This document shows positions 42,120-50,632 of a DNA stretch of 64,000 nt, piece after piece (position 1 is the stretch's first letter; every line of letters starts with the position of its first letter). The translations under genes and the position numbers were made by a program. Source of the DNA: Novosphingobium sp. (GTDB lineage Bacteria; Pseudomonadota; Alphaproteobacteria; Sphingomonadales; Sphingomonadaceae). Below the pieces are notes generated by a model. That model was given only the letters and a program-made list of their open reading frames with translations. It was not told the DNA's origin and did no database searches. Where the stretch lies: assembly GCA_017745295.1 (NCBI GenBank), contig JAGHZR010000008.1, positions 62,001 through 126,000 on the forward strand, read 5' to 3'.

Positions 42120-43369
42120 TGCGCGCGTGTCTCCATCATCGTCTCTTTCAGAGCGTCGGCCATGCGCAACATGTCCTGTTCGTCCAGCGTATGATCGACC
42201 GGGAACAGCAGCGTCCGGCGGCCGAGATCGACCGCCTGTGCCAGTGCGCCGTCGCGGCGGATCGGCAGGCCGGAAAGGGCATGCTCGCGGCTCATGTCCG
42301 GGCAGGAGCCGCTGCCCGCCGGGATGCCGCGCGCGATCAGGCCCGCCAGCACCGTGCGGCGGCGTTCCTCCACCCGGTCCGCGGGGCCTTCGAGGCGCAA
42401 GGTGAACTTGTACCAGGCATGGCCGATTTCGGCGGGAGGCCGCGGCAGCAGCAGGCCGGGCACTCCGGCGAGGGCTTCACGCAGCGCCCCGGCATTGCGG
42501 CGGCGCGCCTCCAGCCAGCGCGGCAGCTTGCCGAGCTGGCAGCGCCCGAGCGCGGCCTGCATCTCGGTCATGCGGTAGTTCGAGCCGGGGGTGTCGTGGA
42601 TGTAGCGGAACGCGCCCGGCGTACCGGCACCGTCGGTGACTTTGCGGTAGCTCTTGCCGTGGTCCTTGAACGACCAGCCACGCAGCCAGACCTCGTGGTC
42701 GCGCAGCAGCAGCAGCCCGCCTTCGCCGCCGGTCGACAGGATCTTGTCGGTGCAGAACGAGAAGGACGAGGCCGCCCCGAACGAGCCGACCTGCCGCCCG
42801 CGCCAGGTGGCGCCGTGGGCCTGCGCGCAGTCCTCGATCAGGTGCAGGTCGTGATCGTCGCAGATCCGGCCGAGCGCATCCATGTCGCAGGGCCAGCCGC
42901 CGAGATGGACGCAGATCACCGCACGGGTGGCGGGCGTCACCATGCGCGCCACCGAGGCGGGGTCGATGTTCTGGCTGACCGGATCGACATCGGCGAAGAC
43001 CGGCAAGGCGCCGACCGCCAGCACGCAGCTCGCCGTCGCGAAGAAGCTGCGCGCGGGGACGATCACTTCATGCCCCGGCCCGACCCCGAGCGCCCGCAGC
43101 GCCACTTCCAGCGTCAGCGTGCCGTTGGCGAGACACATCCCTTCAGGCATGCCGACGAAACGCGCGAAGTCCGCCGCGAAGGCCCGGTTCTGCTCGCCGT
43201 GGACCAGGGCGTTGACCTTGCCCGATCGCAGGACATGGGCGACCGCCTCGATCTCGTCCGGCTCGTGCCGGGGCCAGAGCGAGCGCACGGCGCGGGGAGC
43301 GGGTTCGCTGCGGAAGGTCTCCGGCGCCGGGGACGAATCCTCGATTCCGGGAAGGCTTGCCAGGTTCAC
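42116..43369 (-). CDS. DegT/DnrJ/EryC1-family sugar aminotransferase
   Basis: This PLP-dependent aminotransferase puts an amino group on keto-nucleotide sugars. The 417-residue protein has ANGTLTLEVALRALGVGPGHEVIVP near the N terminus, the PLP-contact Asp/Gln in LIEDCAQAHGA, and the catalytic Lys in FCTDKILSTGGEGG. The start is set at GTG 43369 because AGGGAG lies nine bases upstream; the TTG at 43387 is inside the ribosome site. Next to a FlaA1/WbpM-type 4,6-dehydratase it most likely aminates the C4 keto group of UDP-4-keto-6-deoxy-GlcNAc, a standard two-step route to 4-amino sugars; this is inferred. Confidence 0.9.
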   Translation of the reverse strand: MNLASLPGIEDSSPAPETFRSEPAPRAVRSLWPRHEPDEIEAVAHVLRSGKVNALVHGEQNRAFAADFARFVGMPEGMCLANGTLTLEVALRALGVGPGHEVIVPARSFFATASCVLAVGALPVFADVDPVSQNIDPASVARMVTPATRAVICVHLGGWPCDMDALGRICDDHDLHLIEDCAQAHGATWRGRQVGSFGAASSFSFCTDKILSTGGEGGLLLLRDHEVWLRGWSFKDHGKSYRKVTDGAGTPGAFRYIHDTPGSNYRMTEMQAALGRCQLGKLPRWLEARRRNAGALREALAGVPGLLLPRPPAEIGHAWYKFTLRLEGPADRVEERRRTVLAGLIARGIPAGSGSCPDMSREHALSGLPIRRDGALAQAVDLGRRTLLFPVDHTLDEQDMLRMADALKETMMETRAQ

Positions 43370-43409
43370 GGATGGTTTCTCCCTCAAGGCCCCCTGTCGG
43401 GCTTTCTTG

Positions 43410-45521
43410 TCAGGCTTTCACGGGTTCGCCGGTGCCCTGCGGGCGGTTCAGGCCGGCGTTCTCGACCACCTCGAAACCGGCACTGCCGCTCGGCACCTTG
43501 ACCAGGGTATGGGTGATCCGCCGCGCCTCGACATGGTCGCCGAGTTCCACCGCGCGGGCGAGCCGGTCGATGCTGCGCGAGATGAAGGGCAGGGGGATCG
43601 GCTTGGACTGCGCCTCGAAGATGCCCTTGATGCCGGAGGGGAGCTGCTCCTCGCAGATGTCGAACAGCTCCTCGTAGAGCTTCTCTCCGGGGCGCAGGCC
43701 GACGAATTCCACCGGCACGTCGATCTCCGGCTGGAGGCCGTAAAGGCGGATCATCCGGTAGGCGAGGTCGACGATGCGCACCGCCTTGCCCATGTCGAGC
43801 ACGAAGATCGTGCCGCGCTGGGAGTTCTGGCTGAGCGCCGCCGAACTGCTCTGGAGGATCAGCTGCACCGCCTCGCGCACGGTCATGAAGAAGCGTTCGA
43901 TATCGGGGTGCGTCACCGTCAGCGCGCGGCCTTCGCGCAGCTGGCGGTGGAACAGCGGGACGATCGAGCCGCTCGATCCCAGCACGTTGCCGAAGCGCAC
44001 GGTCATGAAGCGCGGGGCCTCGGGATCGTCCACCCCGCACATGTCGAGCGCCTGGCTGTAGAGTTCGCCCACGCGCTTGGTCGCGCCCATCATGCCCACC
44101 GGGTTCACCGCCTTGTCGGTGGAGACCTGGACCATGGCCTTGGCCGAGAACTCGCAGACCGCGTCGGCGACGATCCGGGTGCCGAGGATATTGGTATGGA
44201 CCCCGGCGCAGGGATTGGCCTCGACGATCGGCACATGCTTGAGCGCGGCGGCGTGGTAGACGATCACCGGGCGGTGCTTCTCGAACACCCGGCGCACGTC
44301 GTCGCGCTCGCGGATGTTGCAAAGCTCGGGCTGGACGTCGAGGTCGGGGTACTGCTCGCGCAGCTTCATCTCGATGGCGTAGAGGTGGTATTCGCTATGC
44401 TCCACCAGAACCAGCCGCGAGGGGCGGAAGCTGGCGAGCTGCCAGCACAGTTCGCCGCCGATCGTGCCGCCCGCGCCGGTGACGAGCACGCACTTGCCGG
44501 TGATCTGGCTGGTGATCTGCTCGCCTTCCAGCGTGAACTCGCTGCGGCCGAGCAGGTCCTTCACCGAAAGCTCGTCGGGCGAGGCGCCGTGGTTGCGCTG
44601 GAGGATATGGCTCCAGCCATCGCGGATGCGCGAGAGTTCGAGGCCGAGATTGCGCGCGCGCGAGGTCAGCCGCGCCATCTCGCGGTTGGACAGGTCGGTG
44701 CCGTCGTCGCAGGCGATCACCAGCGAGGGGCGGCGGCCTTGCAGTTCCAGCGTCTCGACCGCGTGGGCGAGGTCGTCGTGGCTGCCGAGCACCGGCACGC
44801 TGGCGATCTGTTGCAAGGTGTCGTTGTCGGCCGGGAGCAGGATGCCGGTGACGAAGAAGCTGGGCGTGGTCTCGCGCTTGAGCATCTCGATGATCGAGAG
44901 CACCCAGTCGGGCGAGCCGACCAGGAGGGCGCCGCGCAAGTTCTTGCTGTCGACATGGGCGGGCAGGACCTTGGCGGTATGGGTCAGCTTCTCGCGGAGC
45001 GCACGGCGGGCGCCGCGCACGAAGAACAGCGCGGTCATCGCGAAGAGCCACTGGGCCAGCGCGATGTCGACGAGCTGGCCGCGCTCGGCCCGCACGCCCG
45101 GCACGATCATGATCGCCACCCAGGCGAGCGCGAAGGCCGGAACCGTCAGCATCGCCAGCTGGATCGCGTGGGAAAAGCTGAAGAAGCGCCACGAGCGGCG
45201 ATAGAGTCCGGCGGTGTAGAACACCCCGATCACCACCAGCGCGAAGGACAGGATCGCGCCGAGATGGCCGTCCGACTTGGGGAAGCCGGTCTTGCCGATC
45301 AGCTCGAACGCCAGCGCCAGCGTCAGCGAGAGCACCAGGAAGTCGATCGTCATCAGCACGGTGTTGCGGAAGGTGCGGCGCAAGCTGAACTGCGCCGAGC
45401 CGCCCCGGGAACGCCCGCTCGAACGGCCATTCGCCGATCCCAGCTTGCGCACCCGCAGGAAGCGGTTCCCGGCCCCTGCGGCAACCGTCGCGGTACTGCT
45501 TGGCGTAGCGGCATGGCTCAT
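43410..45521 (-). CDS. Membrane-bound UDP-GlcNAc 4,6-dehydratase-like protein (WbpM/PglF/CapD type)
   Basis: This 703-residue protein of the polysaccharide-biosynthesis CapD family has four hydrophobic N-terminal helices (about 45-200), a first Rossmann-like domain (CoA-binding-like, RGALLVGSPDWVLSII), and a C-terminal SDR domain. The SDR domain has GKCVLVTGAGGTIGGELCWQ and the catalytic stretch STDKAVNPVGMMGATKR, in which Met replaces the usual Tyr of SDR enzymes, as in WbpM and PglF. The product is UDP-4-keto-6-deoxy-GlcNAc. ATG 45521 follows AGAAGG by eight bases, giving a typical length; the track start adds a non-conserved 64 residues. It is the first gene of the operon. Confidence 0.9.
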   Translation of the reverse strand: MSHAATPSSTATVAAGAGNRFLRVRKLGSANGRSSGRSRGGSAQFSLRRTFRNTVLMTIDFLVLSLTLALAFELIGKTGFPKSDGHLGAILSFALVVIGVFYTAGLYRRSWRFFSFSHAIQLAMLTVPAFALAWVAIMIVPGVRAERGQLVDIALAQWLFAMTALFFVRGARRALREKLTHTAKVLPAHVDSKNLRGALLVGSPDWVLSIIEMLKRETTPSFFVTGILLPADNDTLQQIASVPVLGSHDDLAHAVETLELQGRRPSLVIACDDGTDLSNREMARLTSRARNLGLELSRIRDGWSHILQRNHGASPDELSVKDLLGRSEFTLEGEQITSQITGKCVLVTGAGGTIGGELCWQLASFRPSRLVLVEHSEYHLYAIEMKLREQYPDLDVQPELCNIRERDDVRRVFEKHRPVIVYHAAALKHVPIVEANPCAGVHTNILGTRIVADAVCEFSAKAMVQVSTDKAVNPVGMMGATKRVGELYSQALDMCGVDDPEAPRFMTVRFGNVLGSSGSIVPLFHRQLREGRALTVTHPDIERFFMTVREAVQLILQSSSAALSQNSQRGTIFVLDMGKAVRIVDLAYRMIRLYGLQPEIDVPVEFVGLRPGEKLYEELFDICEEQLPSGIKGIFEAQSKPIPLPFISRSIDRLARAVELGDHVEARRITHTLVKVPSGSAGFEVVENAGLNRPQGTGEPVKA

Positions 45522-46006
45522 TGCGTCGACCTTCTCGGCTTTTGTCTGGTCAGGTCCCGGATAGCGCTTCGCCGCCATGCTCTCGTTGCTTCCGGTTTTT
45601 CGGACCGACCCTTGCGGGACCTGGTCGTCGGGGCCGGAAAACAAGCACGGGGCCGCACCCGGCCTCATGGATTCATGATCTATTGACCATTTCCGGGGCA
45701 CGCACTTGTGCATGAAGCCATCAGCCGTAATTGCCGCTCTCCTTGCGAAGGGGGCGCGATTTCGACTGTCGGACAGGGGCCTGATCCAAAGGGAGCGGGC
45801 CGGGCGGCGGCTATCCCGCCCTTAATCGCCGCAAGTCATCTCGAAGGGCTATCAGCCGATTAGTCGGCTTGCGGTCGGCGGTTCGAGGGCCATCATTCAG
45901 GGCGAAGGGATGGGGGCACTTACGCGGGGGCGTGGTGGCTGCCTCACGGCACACCATCCGCACGTCAGGCCGTAAGTCTGGCCGTCAGCCTGGGGCTCGA
46001 TCACGC
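45522..46006. other. 485-bp divergent intergenic region in the glycan locus
   Basis: It lies between the minus-strand dehydratase operon and the plus-strand glycosyltransferase operon. I see no gene. A perfect 6-bp hairpin, AGCCGA-TTAG-TCGGCT (45854-45869), may be a regulator site; no sigma-70 promoter is clear. Confidence 0.6.
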
Positions 46007-47242
46007 ATGAAAATACTCGTCCTTTCCAGCCTGGCCTATTCGCTCACCAATTTCCGGGGCGCGCTGCTGCGGGAGCTGAAAGCGAACGGGCACGAGGTCG
46101 TCGCCATCGCGCCCGACCGGAATGCCGCCGTGGAGCAGGACCTCGCCGCCTGGGGCGTCGCCTTCCGCCTCGTGCCGATGGCGCGCACCGGCACCAATCC
46201 GCTGAAGGACGCGGCGCTGCTCTCCGCTTATGTGAAGCTGATGATGGCGGAAAAGCCGGACCTCGTGCTGGCCTATACGCAAAAGCCGATCATCTACGGC
46301 GGGATTGCCGCGCGGATGCTCTGCGTGCCGCGCTTCTTCGCGCTGATGTCGGGCCTCGGCTATGTCTTCAGCGAGGACAGCAAGGCGCGCAAGGGCCTGC
46401 GCTGGGCGGTGACGCGGCTCTACCGCGAATCGGTGCGCCGGGCGCGCGGGGTCTTCGTGTTCAATGCCGATGACCGGCAGGACATGATCGACCTCGGCAT
46501 CGTCACGCCGCGCCAGAACGTGATCCAGGTGCCCGGCTCGGGCGTCGATCTCGACCGCTTCCGCCTCGAACCGTTGCCGCGCGGACGCCTGCGCTTCCTG
46601 CTGGTCGGCCGCCTGATGCGCGACAAGGGCATCTACGAATTCGTCGAGGCGGCGCGGCAGCTCAAGCTCGATCATCCGGAGGTCGAATTCTGCGTGCTTG
46701 GCCATTACGAGCGCGCCAATCCTACCGGGATCGACGAAGTGGAATGCGCCCGGCTGGCACGCCAGTTCCCGGTGCAGTTCATTCCCGGCACCAGCGACGT
46801 GCGGCCCTATCTGGCCAGCAGTTCGGTCTTCGTGCTGCCGTCCTACTACCGCGAGGGCCTGCCGCGCACGATCCTCGAAGCGATGGCGACCGGCCGCCCG
46901 ATCATCACCACCGACATGCCCGGCTGCCGCGAGCCGGTGATCGAGGGCGAGAACGGCTTCCTGGTGGCCCCGCGCGACGTGTCCGCGCTCAAGGCGGCGA
47001 TGCAGCGCTTCATCGAGGCGCCGTCGCTGGTCACGAGCATGGCCGCCCGTTCGCGCGACCTGGCCGAGAAGATCTACGACGTGCGCAAGGTGAACCACCA
47101 GCTGCTCGACGAGATGGACCTCCTGCGCGAACCCTGGAACGAACCGGCGACGATCCGCGCGCAGCCTTCGCCGGAGGGCGGCCTTCCGCCCGAAACCGCC
47201 CCCGTGCGCCGTGCCGGGCCTTCGCGGGCCGTGGCGGGCTGA
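46007..47242 (+). CDS. Glycosyltransferase, GT4-like
   Basis: This 411-residue cytoplasmic or membrane-associated retaining glycosyltransferase would build a surface polysaccharide or lipid-linked glycan. It has the two Rossmann domains of GT-B enzymes: an N-terminal acceptor domain with LSSLAYSLTNFRGALLRELKANGHEV, and a C-terminal donor domain with RFLLVGRLMRDKGIYEFVEA and EGLPRTILEAMATGRPIITTDMPGCRE, which has the GT4 EX7E pattern. The N-terminal segment resembles WcaA/Rfa-type lipid-linked transferases (MSGLGYVFSED). ATG 46007 has only a weak ribosome site. It begins the plus-strand arm of the glycan locus. Confidence 0.88.
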   Translation: MKILVLSSLAYSLTNFRGALLRELKANGHEVVAIAPDRNAAVEQDLAAWGVAFRLVPMARTGTNPLKDAALLSAYVKLMMAEKPDLVLAYTQKPIIYGGIAARMLCVPRFFALMSGLGYVFSEDSKARKGLRWAVTRLYRESVRRARGVFVFNADDRQDMIDLGIVTPRQNVIQVPGSGVDLDRFRLEPLPRGRLRFLLVGRLMRDKGIYEFVEAARQLKLDHPEVEFCVLGHYERANPTGIDEVECARLARQFPVQFIPGTSDVRPYLASSSVFVLPSYYREGLPRTILEAMATGRPIITTDMPGCREPVIEGENGFLVAPRDVSALKAAMQRFIEAPSLVTSMAARSRDLAEKIYDVRKVNHQLLDEMDLLREPWNEPATIRAQPSPEGGLPPETAPVRRAGPSRAVAG

Positions 47243-47259
47243 GAAGCGGGAGCGGGGCA

Positions 47260-48165
47260 ATGCGGGCTGTCGTGATCGGGGCCGTGGGGAGCACCCAGGT
47301 CCTCGTGGAAGAACTCACCGCCGCGGCGGACTGGGACCTGACCATGGTCGGAACCCTGCCACCCGAACTCCACGGGCGCCATTCCGACCTCGTGGACATG
47401 GCGCCGTTCGCCGAGCGGGCCGGGGCGCAGTTGTTTGCCATCGCCCGGACCAACGATGCCGACGTGCTCGAACGGGTCCGCGCCGAGCGGCCGGACTATG
47501 TCTTCGTGGTCGGCTGGTCGCAGATCGTCGGGCCGGAGTTCCTGTCGATCGCCGCGAAAGGGGCGATCGGCTATCACCCGGCGCCGCTGCCGCGCCTGCG
47601 CGGGCGGGCGGCGATCCCCTGGACGATCCTGCTGGACGAGCCGATCTCGGCCTCCAGCCTGTTCTGGATCGCCGAAGGCACCGACGACGGCGACATCCTC
47701 GCCCAGCAGTATTTCCACCTCGCCCGCGACGAAACCGCGCAGGGCCTCTACGACAAGCACATGGACGCCCTGCGCGCGATGCTGCGCACGGTGCTGCCCC
47801 GGCTGGCATCGGGCGAGCAGCCGCGCGCGGTGCAGGACGAGCGCTACGCCACCTGGGCGACCAAGCGCACCCCCGCCGACGGCCTGATCGACTGGCGCGA
47901 TCCGGCAGTCGCCATCGACCGTCTCGTCCGCGCGGTGGGGCGGCCCTATCCGGGCGCCTTCACCCATGTCTCCGGGCGCAAGCTGACGGTCTGGGCCACC
48001 CGCCCGGTCGGCGGCGGCGAGCGGCATCACGCTATTCCGGGGCAGATCATGGCCAGCCGCGACGGCATCCTGACCGTGCAGACCGGCGCGGGCCTTCTCG
48101 AACTGACCGACTGGGAGCTTGCCGAGGGCAAGCCTCCGGCCCTCCATGCCGTGCTGAAAGGATAA
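47260..48165 (+). CDS. Formyltransferase-fold protein, probably sugar N-formyltransferase-like
   Basis: This 301-residue protein is related to methionyl-tRNA and sugar formyltransferases, which use N10-formyl-tetrahydrofolate. It has the N-terminal Rossmann-like half (MRAVVIGAVGSTQVLVEEL), the catalytic segment YHPAPLPRLRGRAAIPW and DDGDILAQQYF with His and Asp, and a C-terminal OB-like part. The Asn that precedes the catalytic His by two in classic formyltransferases is Gly here (GYH). It lies 17 bp after the glycosyltransferase and is followed directly by a PIG-L deacetylase, suggesting that an amino sugar is deacetylated and then formylated. The track ORF starts upstream; ATG 47260 has GGGAG. 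Confidence 0.82.
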   Translation: MRAVVIGAVGSTQVLVEELTAAADWDLTMVGTLPPELHGRHSDLVDMAPFAERAGAQLFAIARTNDADVLERVRAERPDYVFVVGWSQIVGPEFLSIAAKGAIGYHPAPLPRLRGRAAIPWTILLDEPISASSLFWIAEGTDDGDILAQQYFHLARDETAQGLYDKHMDALRAMLRTVLPRLASGEQPRAVQDERYATWATKRTPADGLIDWRDPAVAIDRLVRAVGRPYPGAFTHVSGRKLTVWATRPVGGGERHHAIPGQIMASRDGILTVQTGAGLLELTDWELAEGKPPALHAVLKG

Positions 48166-48168
48166 CCG

Positions 48169-48852
48169 GTGCCTCTCGATCACTATGGAAAGGTGCTGGT
48201 CGTCGCGCCGCATCCCGATGACGAGATCCTCGGCTGCGGCGGCACGATGGCGCGCATGGCGGCGGCGGGGATGGACGTGCAGGTCGTGGTCGTCACCAGC
48301 GGACGGCCTCCGGCGTTCTCGGAAGAGGGCGTGGCCAAGGTCCAGGCGGAGATGCGCCGGGCGCACGCGCATATCGGCGTCAGCGAGGTGCACATGCTGG
48401 ATTTTCCGGCGGCCTCGCTCGATATCGTGCCTGCCGCCGAACTCAATGCCGCGCTGGGCCGGGTGGTGCGCGCGGTGCAGCCGGACACGCTCTTCGTGCC
48501 GTTCCTGGGGGACATCCACCAGGACCATCAGCTGGCGTTCCTCGCCGCGATGGTCGCCGCCCGCCCGCGTGACCGCACGGTGCCGACGCGGGTGCTCGCC
48601 TACGAGACGCTGTCCGAGACCAACTGGTACGCGGCGCCGCTGACCCCGCCGTTCGTGCCGAACGTCCACATCGACATTGCCGCAACCCTGCAACGCAAGC
48701 TCGATGCCTTCGCGATGTTCGAAAGCCAGCTCCGCGACTTTCCCGACGAGCGCTCGCTCATCACCATCGAGGCGCTGGCCCGCCTGCGCGGATCGACGGT
48801 GTTTTCCGAAGCCGCCGAGGGCTTCGTGCTGGTCCGCGCGATCGAGCGCTGA
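48169..48852 (+). CDS. PIG-L/LmbE-family deacetylase
   Basis: This 227-residue zinc-dependent amidohydrolase removes N-acetyl groups from sugars or related molecules. The family motif APHPDDEILGCGGTMA (His and Asp zinc ligands, catalytic Asp) lies at about 14-29. The second ligand region is DIHQDHQLAFLAAMVA, with the third His inside it. GTG 48169 follows AAAGGA and starts three bases after the formyltransferase stop, so the two are coupled. The likely substrate is an N-acetylhexosamine unit made or carried by this locus; this is inferred from the neighbourhood. Confidence 0.9.
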   Translation: MPLDHYGKVLVVAPHPDDEILGCGGTMARMAAAGMDVQVVVVTSGRPPAFSEEGVAKVQAEMRRAHAHIGVSEVHMLDFPAASLDIVPAAELNAALGRVVRAVQPDTLFVPFLGDIHQDHQLAFLAAMVAARPRDRTVPTRVLAYETLSETNWYAAPLTPPFVPNVHIDIAATLQRKLDAFAMFESQLRDFPDERSLITIEALARLRGSTVFSEAAEGFVLVRAIER

Positions 48853-49827
48853 AGTCCGCCCGGCGCAACGGATTTCCGTCCGAAAACGCGGTGTCGCCTA
48901 AATAACGCCCGGCTACTCCCCGGCTTCCGGCAAGCATAACTCCGGATTATTCGGGAGGTATTTCCCTGTATAGTGGGTGAATACTTTTCCTGAGATATCG
49001 CGGACGCTTCACCGTTGGTCGCATAGGCGGCCTTTCGCTGCGCCGTGAACGGGAACAGCCGTGTCACAAATGGCAGTCAGGTTAGCTTACTAAATAAGCG
49101 AAGCTGTTCGGCGCGTTTGCCCCATACCGCAGTGCCGCATAATCCGGCGATCGAATCCCGATGCCCGCTGCGGATCTGCTCGAATCGACTGTAATGGAGA
49201 CATGAATTTCCTCGCGCCGGCCCGCCTGTAGCGGGCGGCGCAGTCGATTGCAGGGAAACGGCGAGTCGCACCGCGGAAATCCTCGCTTTGCAGGGAATCG
49301 GGCAGTGCCGATGGCTGGGGGAAAGTTGAAGCCGATTCACCTTGCCGGACGGTGTCTCACAAGGGGGTAGCTAACTTCCGTAAGTTAACCGTTTGAAAAA
49401 CGATAACTTAATCCGGTAACTACCTCTTTCGAGGTAGAGTGTACCAGAATTATACGTTCGACTCCCGCAAGCCGAGAATGAAAATTTGGAAACCCTGGTT
49501 ATCTCACTGATCATAGGGGGAATTCGGAAAGCTCGTAATGACTGTTTCGGGGCTCAATTGCACCAAGGCGCCCCCTCGACTTGAAGACGAGGATATGTTC
49601 TAAGATGATCTACCTAAGGAGTGGGTGGAAATAGGGGGCATACAAAGGGGGCTCGCCATTTCTGGCACGGTCATCCGGCGATTGTCGTTGATTTTCTGAT
49701 ATGGGATTTCCTTAGGTGAAATCCTTGGCCGATCCGTCCTGCGCATCCGCACGACGAACTCTGCCCTAAAAAAATGAAAAAAAGAAAATGGGTCGTCCGT
49801 ATTTCCGTTATTCAGGAGAGAAAGACG
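48853..49827. other. 975-bp AT-richer intergenic region before the LuxR-type regulator
   Basis: This is the longest non-coding stretch in the window, and visibly less GC-rich than its surroundings. Small inverted repeats occur: TAACTT-CCGT-AAGTTA (49372-49387), CTACCTC-TTTC-GAGGTAG (49420-49437) and GGATTTC-N7-GAAATCC (49704-49724). The 8-mer ACCTAAGG (49612-49619) reappears inverted at 49710-49717. A short minus-strand ORF (49077-49340) is not convincing. Confidence 0.55.
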
Positions 49828-50568
49828 ATGTCGACTTTTGATGAAGTGTCCGTGAGCATTGTCGGTTTCAACTCCCTCGTCAGGGAAGGGATCTGCAAGA
49901 TCCTCGACAAGTGTGAATTCAAGTGCACCCGGTTCTTCAAGGACTGTGACGCGGTGCTCAGCGACAGTGACATGCCGCCGGTGGGCCTCACGGTTTTCGA
50001 CATGGGAACCTGCGGCGACCTGCTCGAATGCCTTCCCGCCATGAAGGAACGCCATCCGCAGATGCGGGCGGTGCTGCTGACCGACGAATTCGACTTCGGC
50101 CAGATGGTGGAAGCCTTCCAGCTCGGCGCCCATGCCTTCCTGCTGAAGGAAATCGGCTCCGAACCGCTGATCGAGTCGCTGCGATTGGTTAACCAGGGCG
50201 AAAAGGTATTGCCGAGCGCGCTGCTGCAGCACCTGCCGCAGAAGCAGATCATCGCCGAGGGCAAGGCGGAAGTGCAAGTCCAGCTCAGCGAACTGCTCTC
50301 CGAACGCGAGATCGACACGCTGCGCTGCCTGGTCATGGGCTATCCCAACAAGGTGATCGCCTATCGCCTCGATATCAGCGAGGCGACCGTGAAGGTCCAC
50401 GTCAAGGCGATCCTGCGCAAGCTGATGGTGCAGAACCGCACCCAGGCGGCGATCTGGGCGGTCAACCAGGGTCTCATCACCCATGGCGGCGAGTTCCGCG
50501 AGACCGCGGACTACGTGCCGGTCGAGGAAACCGTCCGCGCACCGGTGGCGCTGGCGATCGCCCGCTGA
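49828..50568 (+). CDS. LuxR-type (NarL/FixJ-like) regulator with a degenerate receiver
   Basis: This is a 246-residue transcription factor. The N-terminal half has receiver-like pattern (VSIVGFNSLVREGICKIL, LTVFDMGTCGDLLECL, FLLKEIGSEPLIESLRLV), but the acidic pair that normally follows the first strand is replaced by GFN; only a single Asp and the late Lys remain. It may thus act without phosphorylation. The C-terminal HTH is a clear LuxR domain (LSEREIDTLRCLVMGYPNKVIAYRLDISEATVKVHVKAILRKL). ATG 49828 follows AGGAGAG by seven bases. The long region upstream and the nearby surface-glycan genes suggest it controls exopolysaccharide or surface properties; this is inference. Confidence 0.85.
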   Translation: MSTFDEVSVSIVGFNSLVREGICKILDKCEFKCTRFFKDCDAVLSDSDMPPVGLTVFDMGTCGDLLECLPAMKERHPQMRAVLLTDEFDFGQMVEAFQLGAHAFLLKEIGSEPLIESLRLVNQGEKVLPSALLQHLPQKQIIAEGKAEVQVQLSELLSEREIDTLRCLVMGYPNKVIAYRLDISEATVKVHVKAILRKLMVQNRTQAAIWAVNQGLITHGGEFRETADYVPVEETVRAPVALAIAR

Positions 50569-50593
50569 AACGGGCGACGGGGCAAGAAACAGG

Positions 50594-50620
50594 GGGCCGG
50601 CCGATATCTCGGCCGGCCAC
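50594..50620. terminator. Hairpin between the convergent luxR-type and FGE genes
   Basis: A perfect 10-bp stem, GGCCGGCCGA / TCGGCCGGCC, with loop TATC separates convergent genes (stops at 50568 and 50633). It has no U-tract on either side. Confidence 0.6.
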
Positions 50621-50632
50621 TGGAACAGGGTT

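Noticed and set aside
42882-45686. 934-codon plus-strand ORF over the DegT and dehydratase genes
   Set aside because: It spans two certain minus-strand genes with clear active-site motifs, and its own translation has no domain.
49077-49340. 87-codon minus-strand ORF in the 975-bp gap
   Set aside because: No ribosome site, no hydrophobic or domain pattern and many Cys/Arg/Ser residues; probably a chance frame.
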